Source: Paragordius varius (Eukaryota > Nematomorpha). Taken from it: a DNA stretch of 64,000 nucleotides. Below the pieces are notes generated by a model that was not told the origin of the DNA, ran no database searches, and worked only from the letters and a program-made list of their open reading frames with translations. Where the stretch lies: NCBI GenBank assembly GCA_964247055.1, contig OZ176050.1, forward strand, positions 12,462,001 to 12,526,000, read 5' to 3'. Below are positions 21,477 to 31,900 of this stretch, piece by piece. The stretch's first letter is position 1. Every line of letters starts with the position of its first letter. The position numbers and the translations under genes were made by a program.

Positions 21477-24400
21477 TTTTGGTTAAAATCTTTTGATTCT
21501 TTTTTAGTTGCTTTATATATTGGTTACTATATATCTTAGTGTTTATTATCTACATTATTCTTCTTCTTTATTGTATTTTTGTTTTTTATGAGTGTTATTT
21601 GTAAGGCGTGCAGGCCAGACCCGGCCAGTCGCTGCACGGAGGTAGGGGCCAATAGGGATAAGGAAGGTTGTAGAATGTGTTTTGCCAGTATAAATGTTGG
21701 ATCGTTAAAAAGTAAGTTATATGATTTAGTTGAAACTATGAGGGTAAAAAAAGTAAATTTTTTGTGCATTCAGGAGACCAGATACCGTGGAAATGGTACT
21801 AAGACGTTAGAGGGTAATTATAAAATGTTTTATTCAGGTTCTACGGATGGTTACTGTGGGGTTGCCATAATAGTGTGCCCAAGATTTGCCAATCAAGTAA
21901 TTGAGGTTAGACGTGCTGACAGTAGAATCATAAGTGTCGACGTATTGTTAAATAAGAGGGTTTTTACTATCTTTAGCGTTTATGCCCCCCAGATAGGTTT
22001 AACTAAACCAGAGAAAGATAAATTTTATGATTTGTTAGACGCAGAAATGACTTCATTAACGAAAGACAGAGAAATTATATTTTGTGGTGATTTCAACGGG
22101 CACGTGGGACAAGATAGGAGAGGTTTTGAACCTTGGCACGGCGGAAAAGGTTACGGGGTTATAAATGAAGAAGGGGCTAGTTTATTAAGATTTGCCCAAT
22201 CTTATAACTTTGCTATAACAAATACTTTTTTTACGAAAAGGGAGAGCCACTTAATTACCTACGAAAGTGGAAATAAGAAGTCACAAATTGATTATATTCT
22301 AGTGCTACGAAAGTCTTTAAAGTTTGTTTTAGACTGCAAAGTGATACCTAACTTGCAGATTAGCACACAACACAATTTAATTATGTGTAAATATATGACA
22401 GATATACCAATAAATGCCAAAAAGCCTAAGCTTATAGCGCCGAAGGTAATTAAATGGGATTCTCTAAGAAACAGTAAAGAAAGATTTGTAGAAACGGTAG
22501 GCATACTAGAGAGGAACAGTGATCCAGAAAGTGTTTGGTCTCAGGTGGCAAAAACAATAAGAGAGGCGGGAGTTAAGGTGTGCGGAATGAAAGGTGGCAG
22601 AAATCAGGTTTATAGAGAGGCATGGCTGAAAGACGAAAAAATAATTCTGAAATCGCGAGAGAAAAGAAAAGCTTTTAAAACGTGGAGGTTTACCCACCAA
22701 GCAGAAGACAAGGAAAAATATAAAAGGATTAATAAGGAACTTAAAAGGCTTGTAAGATTGGTCAAAAAAGAAAAGACGGCATCATTATATGAAGAGTTGA
22801 ACAGTAAGCAAGGTTTAAACAAAGTTTTTAAAATTGCTCGACAAAGACAAAGAAGAAAGCTGGACTTGCCCCCTTATGCGACAGCCATTAAAGATAAAAA
22901 AGGCAAATTACTCGTTGAGGAAGCGAAAATATTGAAAAGGTGGAAAGAATATTTCCAGGAACTTGAATTGGGCGTCAGTGAAACAAGTTTACCCGAAACA
23001 CCAGATTATAAATCTGCGCATATTGAAAGTATAACAAGGGAAGAAGTCCAGGCTGGTTTAGAAGAGATGTCAATAAATAAGGCTGCAGGTCCAGACGATA
23101 TTAACATAAACTGTTGGAAAATATTGTCAGGAAAAGGTATTGAATTTTTGGCAGATATTTTTAATAATGTAGTTACTACAGGTATGATACCAACCGAATG
23201 GAAGGAGAGTTTCACTGTTCCCATTTTCAAGGGTAAAGGAGATATTAATGATTGTAATAATTACAGAGGGATAAGATTGATGTCGCATACAATGAAGTTA
23301 TTTGAGAAAGTACTAGAGAAAAGAATAAGAAAAATGGTTAGTATTGAGGGTAATCAATTTGGTTTTATTCCAGGAAAATCCACCATTGACCCAATTCACG
23401 CAGTAAGAAGGCTAATCGAGAAGCATTTAGAAATGAAAAAGGAGTTGCATGGTATTTGTATTGATATTGAAAAGGCATTTGACAGAATACCTCGGAGCAC
23501 AATATGGTGGAGCTTAAGACGAAAAAAGGTCCCTGAAAGTTACATAAAGATTTTAAAAAGCATGTATGAATCACACCAAACGAAAATTAAAACACACCAG
23601 GGAATATCAGGTCCTATTAAAATAAACGAAGGGGTCTATCAGGGGTCTGCAATCAGCCCGTTATTATTTATAATATGCATGGACGAAATTTCAAAAGAAG
23701 TAGGACAACACGATGGCTGGTATTTTCTTTATGCAGACGACCTAATAGTGCTGTCCGACGAGTTGCATGAATTAAAAGAATCGGTGGGTAAATGGATTGA
23801 TGTGTTACGACGATGCGGATTAAAAGTTAACAAAAAGAAAACGGAACTGATAAATTTTGGTGGGAAAAAACGAGAAATAGAATTAGAAGAAGGGTGGGTA
23901 TTAAAAGGTCAGGAAGAATGCAAATATTTAGGAGCAATATTAGCAGCTGATGGATCTTTAACACTTGATATTAATTTAAGAATTCGAAATAGTTGGGCAA
24001 ATTACAAAAAGATCTCAAGTGTTTTGTGCGACAAAAATATTGACCTAAAAGTAAAGGGTAAGATTTACAGTGCTGTTGTACAACCAACAATGATGTACAA
24101 CTCACAGACATGGGCAATAAAGAAATCAGAAGAGAGGCACTTTGAGGTTACTGAAATGAGAATGCTTAGAGTGATGTGCGGTGTAACGAGGAAAGACAAG
24201 GTGAAGAATGTCTACATAAGAGGAAGTACGGAAATCAAATCGGTAACCCAAAAGATGATGGTAAATCGTTTAAGATGGTTCGGACATGTTGAAAGAAGAG
24301 ATAAAAATTACATTGGTAAAAAGATTGACGATTATATTGTAAAAGGCAAGAGGGGAAAAGGGCGCCCTAAAACGCGATGGATAGATACAGTTAAGAGGGA

Positions 24401-24538
24401 CATGGCAAAACTGAACCTAAAACGCGAAGACGCCTTAGACAGGGTTCTATGGCGAAATAGTTTACGGATATGACCGCTCGAAAGAGTGATATCATATAAT
24501 GTAATTATTATTATTATTATCATATAATGTAATTATAT
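20979..24538 (+). mobile_element. Full-length LINE (RTE-like) with 19-bp target duplication
   Basis: The insertion is framed by the 19-bp direct repeat tatagataatgttttagaa at 20960-20978 and 24539-24557. Between them lie a 600-bp leader, one long frame and a short 3' tail of ATT-type and 'tcatataatgtaatt' repeats with no poly(A). A single ORF with an apurinic-type endonuclease and a microsatellite tail fits the RTE group. The leader holds a (TTA)n stretch duplicated with its flank (about 21400-21510). The frame is uninterrupted, so the insertion looks recent. Confidence 0.88.
21579..24473 (+). CDS. LINE endonuclease-reverse transcriptase (964 aa)
   Basis: The N-terminal endonuclease (about residues 33-270) shows ASINVG, CIQETR, YAPQ, GDFNGHVG and SQIDYI, then a QHN at the catalytic-histidine position. 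The reverse transcriptase (about 480-760) shows FIPGKSTIDP, DIEKAFDRIP, GVYQGSAISPLLF and the YADD catalytic box. The C-terminus has GRPKTRWIDTVKRDM, common in such elements. The ATG at 21579 is the first of the frame; a later Met (MSVICKACRP) is also possible. A short Cys-containing N-terminus precedes the endonuclease. It would nick target DNA and prime reverse transcription from its own RNA. No break is seen. Confidence 0.93.
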   Translation: MFFMSVICKACRPDPASRCTEVGANRDKEGCRMCFASINVGSLKSKLYDLVETMRVKKVNFLCIQETRYRGNGTKTLEGNYKMFYSGSTDGYCGVAIIVCPRFANQVIEVRRADSRIISVDVLLNKRVFTIFSVYAPQIGLTKPEKDKFYDLLDAEMTSLTKDREIIFCGDFNGHVGQDRRGFEPWHGGKGYGVINEEGASLLRFAQSYNFAITNTFFTKRESHLITYESGNKKSQIDYILVLRKSLKFVLDCKVIPNLQISTQHNLIMCKYMTDIPINAKKPKLIAPKVIKWDSLRNSKERFVETVGILERNSDPESVWSQVAKTIREAGVKVCGMKGGRNQVYREAWLKDEKIILKSREKRKAFKTWRFTHQAEDKEKYKRINKELKRLVRLVKKEKTASLYEELNSKQGLNKVFKIARQRQRRKLDLPPYATAIKDKKGKLLVEEAKILKRWKEYFQELELGVSETSLPETPDYKSAHIESITREEVQAGLEEMSINKAAGPDDININCWKILSGKGIEFLADIFNNVVTTGMIPTEWKESFTVPIFKGKGDINDCNNYRGIRLMSHTMKLFEKVLEKRIRKMVSIEGNQFGFIPGKSTIDPIHAVRRLIEKHLEMKKELHGICIDIEKAFDRIPRSTIWWSLRRKKVPESYIKILKSMYESHQTKIKTHQGISGPIKINEGVYQGSAISPLLFIICMDEISKEVGQHDGWYFLYADDLIVLSDELHELKESVGKWIDVLRRCGLKVNKKKTELINFGGKKREIELEEGWVLKGQEECKYLGAILAADGSLTLDINLRIRNSWANYKKISSVLCDKNIDLKVKGKIYSAVVQPTMMYNSQTWAIKKSEERHFEVTEMRMLRVMCGVTRKDKVKNVYIRGSTEIKSVTQKMMVNRLRWFGHVERRDKNYIGKKIDDYIVKGKRGKGRPKTRWIDTVKRDMAKLNLKREDALDRVLWRNSLRI

Positions 24539-24567
24539 TATAGATAATGTTTTAGAACATTTTATAC

Positions 24568-26613
24568 AAGGGCTTCTTAAACTATGGGTCGTGTCACAAG
24601 GATAAAATTAAAATTTAACAAAAAATGTTTTTTAACTTACAAAATCTACATATTTAAAATGGAAAATGCGGCTTTGTGATTTGTTTCCGGAAAACCGGTC
24701 GACCCATTCAAATCCAAATGTCGAAAAGATATATTCATTAATGAATGCCCCGACAATAACTTCACTCTTTTTTTGAATTAGGCCCCCATTTCGGGCCCAT
24801 CCGGTGTAAAAAACGGGTTTTTTGAAGTCCGCAAAAATTGTGTCTTTGAGACAATTATCCTGAAAACGTGTTGGATTAATCGATCTCAAATATATTTTTT
24901 ATTATTGCGCCCAAACATAGTTGGCTCGCTTTTGTACTTTAGGCCCTCTTTTTACCCGCTCCCCCCGTAAAATGCCATTTTTTTCAAAGTAATTAAGTCC
25001 ACAAAAATAATTTTTTGGATCTATTTTTCGCCCAAGGTATGAAACCCTAAAAATTCAATAAGGATTCGAGGTATTCCCTGTTATAAGAAAAATATTTTAG
25101 TCTAGTTTTTTATATTGGCTGCTGGGTAAGGAGATACCCACTAAAAACTTCCCCGTCATATGAAAATAGCGTGCCTTTGGGGCTAAATTTCAGGAAATCT
25201 ATTAGGCCATATGAGTTCAATAGGTGCTTAAAATATTACCCATAGCAAGGCAAAAATTTAGGTCGCACGATTTTTGAAATTAGCCGTTAATTAGACCCTT
25301 CCCTCCCTGAAAAATACGCCACTATAGAAGGATTCTTTACTTTTAAGGCATTTTTTTCCAAAATCTAATGAGAGCATATGGAATTAATAATAATTCCAGG
25401 TATTCTCCGTAAAAAGGTAAAAATTTTAATCAAGCGCTTTTTTGTATCAGCCTTTGGGTAAGGAGCTACCCGTCTAAAACTGCGCCACCATATTAAATTT
25501 GCGTTGTTTAGGAGTAAATTTTCAAAAAACTTATCAGGCCACATAAGTTTAATATAGGCCTGAAATATTACCCGTAAAAAGGCAAAAATTTAAGTAGAAC
25601 GGTTTTATTAAAATAAATTAGGCTCCTTCCCTGAAAAATGCGCCACCATAGAATGACTTTTTGGTTTTGGGGAACCACGAAAGTATATAATATCAATCAT
25701 AATTCCAGGTATTACCGGAATTAAGGCAAAAAATTTAATAGAGCGTTTTTTTGTTTCGCCCCTGGTTAGAGGCTACTCGCGTAAAACTGCGTCATCATAT
25801 CGATACAGCATGCTTTTGGAGCCAAATTTCAGAAAACCTATGAGACTAATAGGGACATATGGAAACCATGATAATTGCAGATATTTTCCATATAAAAGCA
25901 AAAGTTTGGTCCAACGCTTTTTTATAACTGCCCCTGAACAAGGAGCTGCCCGCCAACAACATCGCCACTATATAGAAATTGCTTCGTTTTGGAGCAAATT
26001 TACAGAAAATTTATGAAGCCATATGAGCTTATTAAAAGCTTATTATCCGTAACTAGGTAAAAAAAACCAGGCGCTTTAGCCGTAATTTGGAGCTTTATAC
26101 CCTAAAAATACGCCATCATATAACGATAATTTAGTTTTAAGGTATTATTTCGAAAACCCATGAGACGATGGCATCAAAGATGATTCCAATTTGCCCTATA
26201 AAGGCAAGAATTTAACTCAGCGCTTTTTCCACATATGTCTATGGGTAGATTCTACCGGTTTGAAACTGAGACGCCATACAAAAATGGCGTGGTTTTGGAG
26301 CTAATTTTCAAAAAAATTAATAAGCCATACGAGTTCAGTTAAACACATTTCTGGGAAATTTGTATAATATCATTCTTTCCTTTAAAAATGGACCGCGATC
26401 ATTATAATAATATCTTGTATAAATTTACTATCGATCAGAAGATGTTATAGAAATTTATAAAAAATGTAGATTTATTTTTGTCAATCACTTAGTACCGAAA
26501 TAATCCTGATAAATATTATCAACAAAATTTCTAAGAGATTTTCGAATTGTTGGGGCGTTATGAAACTCGCTATTTTAAATGGGGTCGGAAATACCAAAGA
26601 TTAAGAAGCCCTG
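24568..26613. mobile_element. hAT-ended element carrying a decayed tandem array
   Basis: The left end reads AAGGGCTTCTTAAACTATGG. The right end, on the other strand, reads CAGGGCTTCTTAATCTTTGG. Flanking 8-mers ttttatac (24560-24567) and ttgtatac (26614-26621) agree at 7 of 8 positions, as expected for hAT. No transposase can be read. Most of the interior is the tandem array described separately. Confidence 0.7.
24960..26340. repeat. Diverged tandem array, unit about 145-175 bp
   Basis: A motif like 'tgcgccaccata' recurs near 24967, 25143, 25319, 25485, 25641, 25790, 25963, 26108 and 26270. Between occurrences the same order returns: 'ttttggagctaaatttc', 'aggccatatgagttcaata', 'gtaaaaaggcaaaaattta', 'gcgcttttttg', 'aggagctacccg'. 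Units differ strongly, so the array is old. No frame is conserved through it. Confidence 0.75.
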
Positions 26614-26621
26614 TTGTATAC

Positions 26622-27359
26622 CATTACTACCATGCTTCAAAATATCATAAAAGTCGCTTCATCAAATTTTGCTAAAAATTTTATCGTTAAGCAATACCTT
26701 TTTCCGAATCTTTTAGATGTCAAACGTTAGCATATATTCAAAATTTTTTTGCACACTCGGCCCTTTAGCCTTTATTTTAAGAGAATTTTCCCATTTTGCC
26801 ATAATTTAAAAAAATATTCCATTGCTTTTTTGGTACTTTGTATGTTTTAGTGATATTTTAGAATGATAAGCTTTCACTACATTTTTTTAACAAAATATGC
26901 GCAGATCTCTTTTTATGATATTGAGAATTGACCACTAAATTGCAAATAACATTCTTAATTCCTTTGTAAGGGCCGAAACTAACAGCACCATAATAATCTT
27001 GATACTTATATTAGGATATTATTTTGCTAGGGTATTTTTTCATACCCTCCGATTTTCGACGCAATGCTAGAAGAATTTTTTAAAAATACGTTATTTTATC
27101 AGGATATTTTTTGTGTGCACAAGGTTCCATATAACTAGGCTTATTAATATTTTTTTACTAATTCTCTAGTAGCATCGCATCAATTCAGTCAAAAATGTTC
27201 CATCCAGAATTACATCAAAAGGCACAATTATATAAAATAACAATTTCCTAGCGTAAATAAGCGCTCAAACATCAAAATAACATGGAAAAGTTTTTATGCA
27301 ACGATGGATATTACCATTGATTATTATTATTATTAAGTATTAGTGAGCAATATTAACAC
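26622..27359. other. Intergenic stretch, no gene seen
   Basis: The sequence is AT-rich with no coding sign. A segment near 27080-27130 (tacgttattttatcagg) resembles the reverse complement of 49985-50030, so it may be part of an unnamed dispersed repeat. Confidence 0.4.
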
Positions 27360-27889
27360 TTCGATTCAAATTGGGTATCTTACCCCAGACTATTTTTATA
27401 TTAATATTTTTAAAAAATTACTGTAGGAAACGGTCCCAATTTAAATGTATGCTTCTATCCTGATAAAAAATATATAAATATGCCAAAATATTTTGATAAA
27501 ATTTTGTTTTGAAAAAAAAGTTCCATCTCAAACTACTTCAACGCCATTTTTATTTTACCAAATTTTTTCAAAATATCGACCTTATTCAATTTTAAGGGTA
27601 AAACTAAAGCTAATTTTTTATATAATGTACATCTAACATTGATAGAAATAGAAAAATCGGTTTATTTTGTATTATTTTTTAATTTTGCAATTTAACAATG
27701 TCACGTTGACGAATTACCTTTCGGTTTTAGCTTAAAACAAGTAATATCAAGTATTTTTAAATAATTTTTTTTATATATTTCGGCTTATTAATGTTATATA
27801 AGCTGTCATGGTTTCGAATACTTCCATTCTTTTTAAAATATTTGATTTTAAACAGCCCTGGTGTATCCAACTACCCCAATTCGATCGAA
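27360..27889. repeat. TIR-bounded MITE family R1, copy 2
   Basis: This is the second copy of the repeat at 5306-5849. It keeps 'aaacggtcccaatttaaatg', 'acgccatttttattt' and 'ggttttagcttaaaa'. Its ends form inverted repeats beginning TTCGAT. 27890-28983 has no recognised feature. Confidence 0.65.
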
Positions 27890-28983
27890 GGATTAAAATG
27901 AGTGTATTGTATCTAAGTGTTAATAGTTGGAACGTCAAACAGAAAATTAAAATTCATCTGCTATGTCTTTCACTCAGTTTCAGATGGCATCCATATGTGC
28001 AGAAATGGACTACAATAATGCTATTTACTTTTGGTAAGATTTTTTTTATTTTAACTTATTCATTTATATTGTAATATTTCTAATACAAAATATAACTATA
28101 TTTTACTTATCACGTATTTATATTTATTTTGAAAAACACTCCGAGTTCATGTTTACCATTATCTGATTTTGATTTTTTACGAACGCATGCCAAAAAATCT
28201 TTCGCCTCATTAGCATGAACTCTTGATAGCATGATGCTATTTTTTATATTTTAATGCTTTTATTACCCATAAAAAATATCAAAACAATAAATATGACCAT
28301 AACAATAATATCATTTATGTATAAATCTAATTTCATATTTTAAGCTTTTTATCTCATAAAAAGTTATTTGTTTGTCATATAAATTGTACTTTCAGAGTTC
28401 ATATTCCATTTTTTGTAAACAACGTAACATTTTAATTTTGTTTTTGCAATTTATTTTCTGCCTATATTTCTCGGGGATTACCCTCAATTTTGTTAAAAAC
28501 GTATCTGGCTATTTGCACAATTGTTTCCAGGTACTATAATTTTTGTTTTATCAAATAACACAATTGTTATACTTTCTTTTGTATTTTGTACCATGTGTAT
28601 ACGGGTATAAAAAATTGATTTTCAACAATTTTTACATCAACCAACGTTGGGTGGATAATATAACAATTTAAAATAAATTTCCTTTCCTCTCCAAATATGT
28701 TTAATGCCAATTATTAAATTGATTACCATTTCTGATTCCGAAATACTTAAAAATACCAATTTCGAAGATATATATAACACACCAGGTATTTATCTACCTG
28801 GCGTATTTTTATTATTATTCTGGATGGCGTTTTGTTACATAATTATATATAGTTTGTACTTTTTATAGCTGTAAAATTTTACAACACATTTTTAGGGATA
28901 GTTTATTTAAAATATTTTTATTTAATTTATTTGACTTTTTAGTGGTCGATCATTATACTGCTTGATTTTGGAATAGGGAAAGA

Positions 28984-31900
28984 ATGAAGAAGTCATCACC
29001 TCTCTTAACGGAAAATTCATCGTTATTTTACAGTAAGAATAGCAAAAATTCTGAAACAATCAACTTTAAAAACTCAAATATGAACCATGATGATGATATT
29101 AACATTAACCAATCTTCACCTGATTTTAATCGTAAAAGAATATTAGTAGAGCGCAATACTAATGTTACACCACCATCATACTCGGAAGTACCACAAAATT
29201 TCCTGGTTGGAGATTGTAAAATTCGCAGAATGGGATTATTTCCAAAACACAAGGTAAATTTTTATGCCTAGTTTTATATATGTTAGAATTATTTGCTGTG
29301 ATTAGATGTTTTTATAAGTATTTATACGATAAATTTTTTAACATTTCTATGTAAGTTATAACCTTAACTTGCTTAAAATTAAAGTAAATATTGATATTAA
29401 AAACCCAATATTGTATTGTTACCTTTTTTGTTGTCATCATTGTTTTTACAACATTAAATATCCAATTTTTCGTTTTACCAACTATGCGCTTTCTTTATAA
29501 CGACTCTTTACTAACAAGTAATAATATTGACTCAATCGATTTCTCAATTCACTCATAAGGAAATTTGAGAAAATACTGTGTATAATTTAAACTAGAAAAA
29601 GCGATCTAAAATTCACTTATGAAACCTTAATTAATTTCTTACTATGCACGAACTAAAAATCTATTAACACTCCATGTATATGGTCTAACGATTTGAAATA
29701 TCTTAAAAATAAGGTATTAAGCCGAATTTAAAAATATGCCTTCTTTAGTCTTTTAGGCGCATTATACAAAAGAAATTTTTTCAAAAATGTAAAACTGTAA
29801 AAAATTCTCATCTCATACCTTTTTCCCGCCATTTGTTTCTTTATAATTTTTAAATCGCAATGCAATATGCAAATTTGATGTGCAATATAATCAGAAATGT
29901 AAATAATTAATTAAACAGTTATCAGGCTACATTTTACCAGCAAAAACTTGATATATTTAGATTTTAATATCAGCTGGTCTCGATCGTGTTTTGGAGCTGT
30001 CCCAATTTTAGACTCTAGGAGTCATAAAACTGTAAAAAATGCAAGCTTTTTTATCTAATACATAAGAAATGTTTGATAATTAAGTTTTAACTGAAAATAT
30101 CTCCGAGAAAGGGAATATAAAAATTACTAACTCTACGACCAAGGACAATTTTAGTCCAATTTCACATGAATATAATTTTTGAATTATATTTTATTTTTTT
30201 AGCAAATAACAGCATGAGATAGCCGTTGTTTTGCTTTCGTTCTACGTATTTGCCAATCGCCTTTTCTGCTTACCATAATAAAAATATTTAACAGAAAAAG
30301 CATTAGGTGTTTTTGTTATACCATTACATCTATTATTATTATTATTATCAATGTTGTTATAAGGTACATGAAAACAAAGTTGTTTTTTTCTCTCAAAACA
30401 TATACATACATTTTTTGACATGTATCTTCCAAAAAAACTGAACAAAAACACCTTAACGCTAAAACATATTATCTTTTATATCTATAATCTGCTTTGGAAT
30501 TATTAGCTAATGTTTAAATTGTACACTAAGGTTTAATATGTGTTTGGAGTTGACGTTAAACAATAGCATTTTGTACATTATAAGAAATATTTTAAGTATT
30601 TATTGTTATGTCATCCCTTATAATACATGTATAACTATAACGAAAAAAACCGCACTGTAATTTTATTTTATATTATGTATGAATTGACAAATTATTCATT
30701 ATTATAACCCCTAAAGCTATAATATTAATATTATAATAAGTTTAAAAATGACAATAAGCACACATTAAAGTTTGACAATTAGATACCTTATTATACGATA
30801 TAATGTTATAAGAAATAATTTACAACTTTTTTTGTTAAACGTTTATATGTTTATATATATTTTGTTTTTCAATAAAAAAGCCCTCTAATGATCATTAACG
30901 TCAACAAAATTTTGTTAAAACTAAATAAATTTACACTACGTTGTAACTTTCATAATGTATTGCGTTATTTGGGTCAAAATGTGGGTCTTAAAATTTTATT
31001 TTGGATATTTTCAATAATTTGCATTTAATAAATCATATTTTTTTTAAAAAAATATTTTTAGCATTTTTTATGTTTCAAAACTATTTTAAATTATACAGTA
31101 ACATAAACAAATGTATATTATAAATTTTTTTATGAAAAGTTAAAAAAAAGAAAAGAATAGCACATGGTTAAAAAATTGTGTAAGTAGAAACAACAGAAAA
31201 CATTTATTAAGGGTCGTACATGGTGTAATTACTAGAAAAAAATGTGTTTTTTTACTAAATTTGAAAAAAACAAGATGTATGGTAATTTTCCTATGAGTTA
31301 TTTTTTATACTGCCACACTAGATTGAACTAAAAAATTTATATAAATATTTAAATTTAACTTAAACAGTGTATGGCAAACAATTGAAATACATTTTTTCGC
31401 TTGCTTAATTGATTTAACACTAATTTTTATGCCATTTCTTCTTCTAGTTACTAAATTATAAAACAATGTTTAGTAAAATGTTTATGTTTTAGGTTTATGT
31501 AATAATGGGAGATATAAACAATCAATAAGTAAGGGTAAAAATGTTAATTTATTAATAATTACACGAGTAAATCACAAAATATCAATCATAACACGGTGCA
31601 AAACATATTTGGAACAATATTGCCGTATAATGACGTTAAGTGAGGAAAACAAAAATTTCAAAAAAAACCATGTTTATAATTGTTTTCATTATCCAATTTT
31701 TTTTTCAAAAGTGCTACGTTTAACAAAATTGATTTAGAAAATTCAAAATATTTCTTTAACGACTTTGTTTTGCGTTCCTCACACAAGCGCCTTATTCGGC
31801 AATATTGTTCTAAATTTGTTTTGCACCGTGGTGCTTTGTTATAATGATGTTTTATTTCATGAAAAAAACATTCTATTGGATTTAATTGGGGGGAGTAGGG

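Noticed and set aside
30242-30451. Minus-strand frame with an Asn run in IRS intron 1
   Set aside because: It lies next to an (ATT)n tract, with no similarity or splice support.
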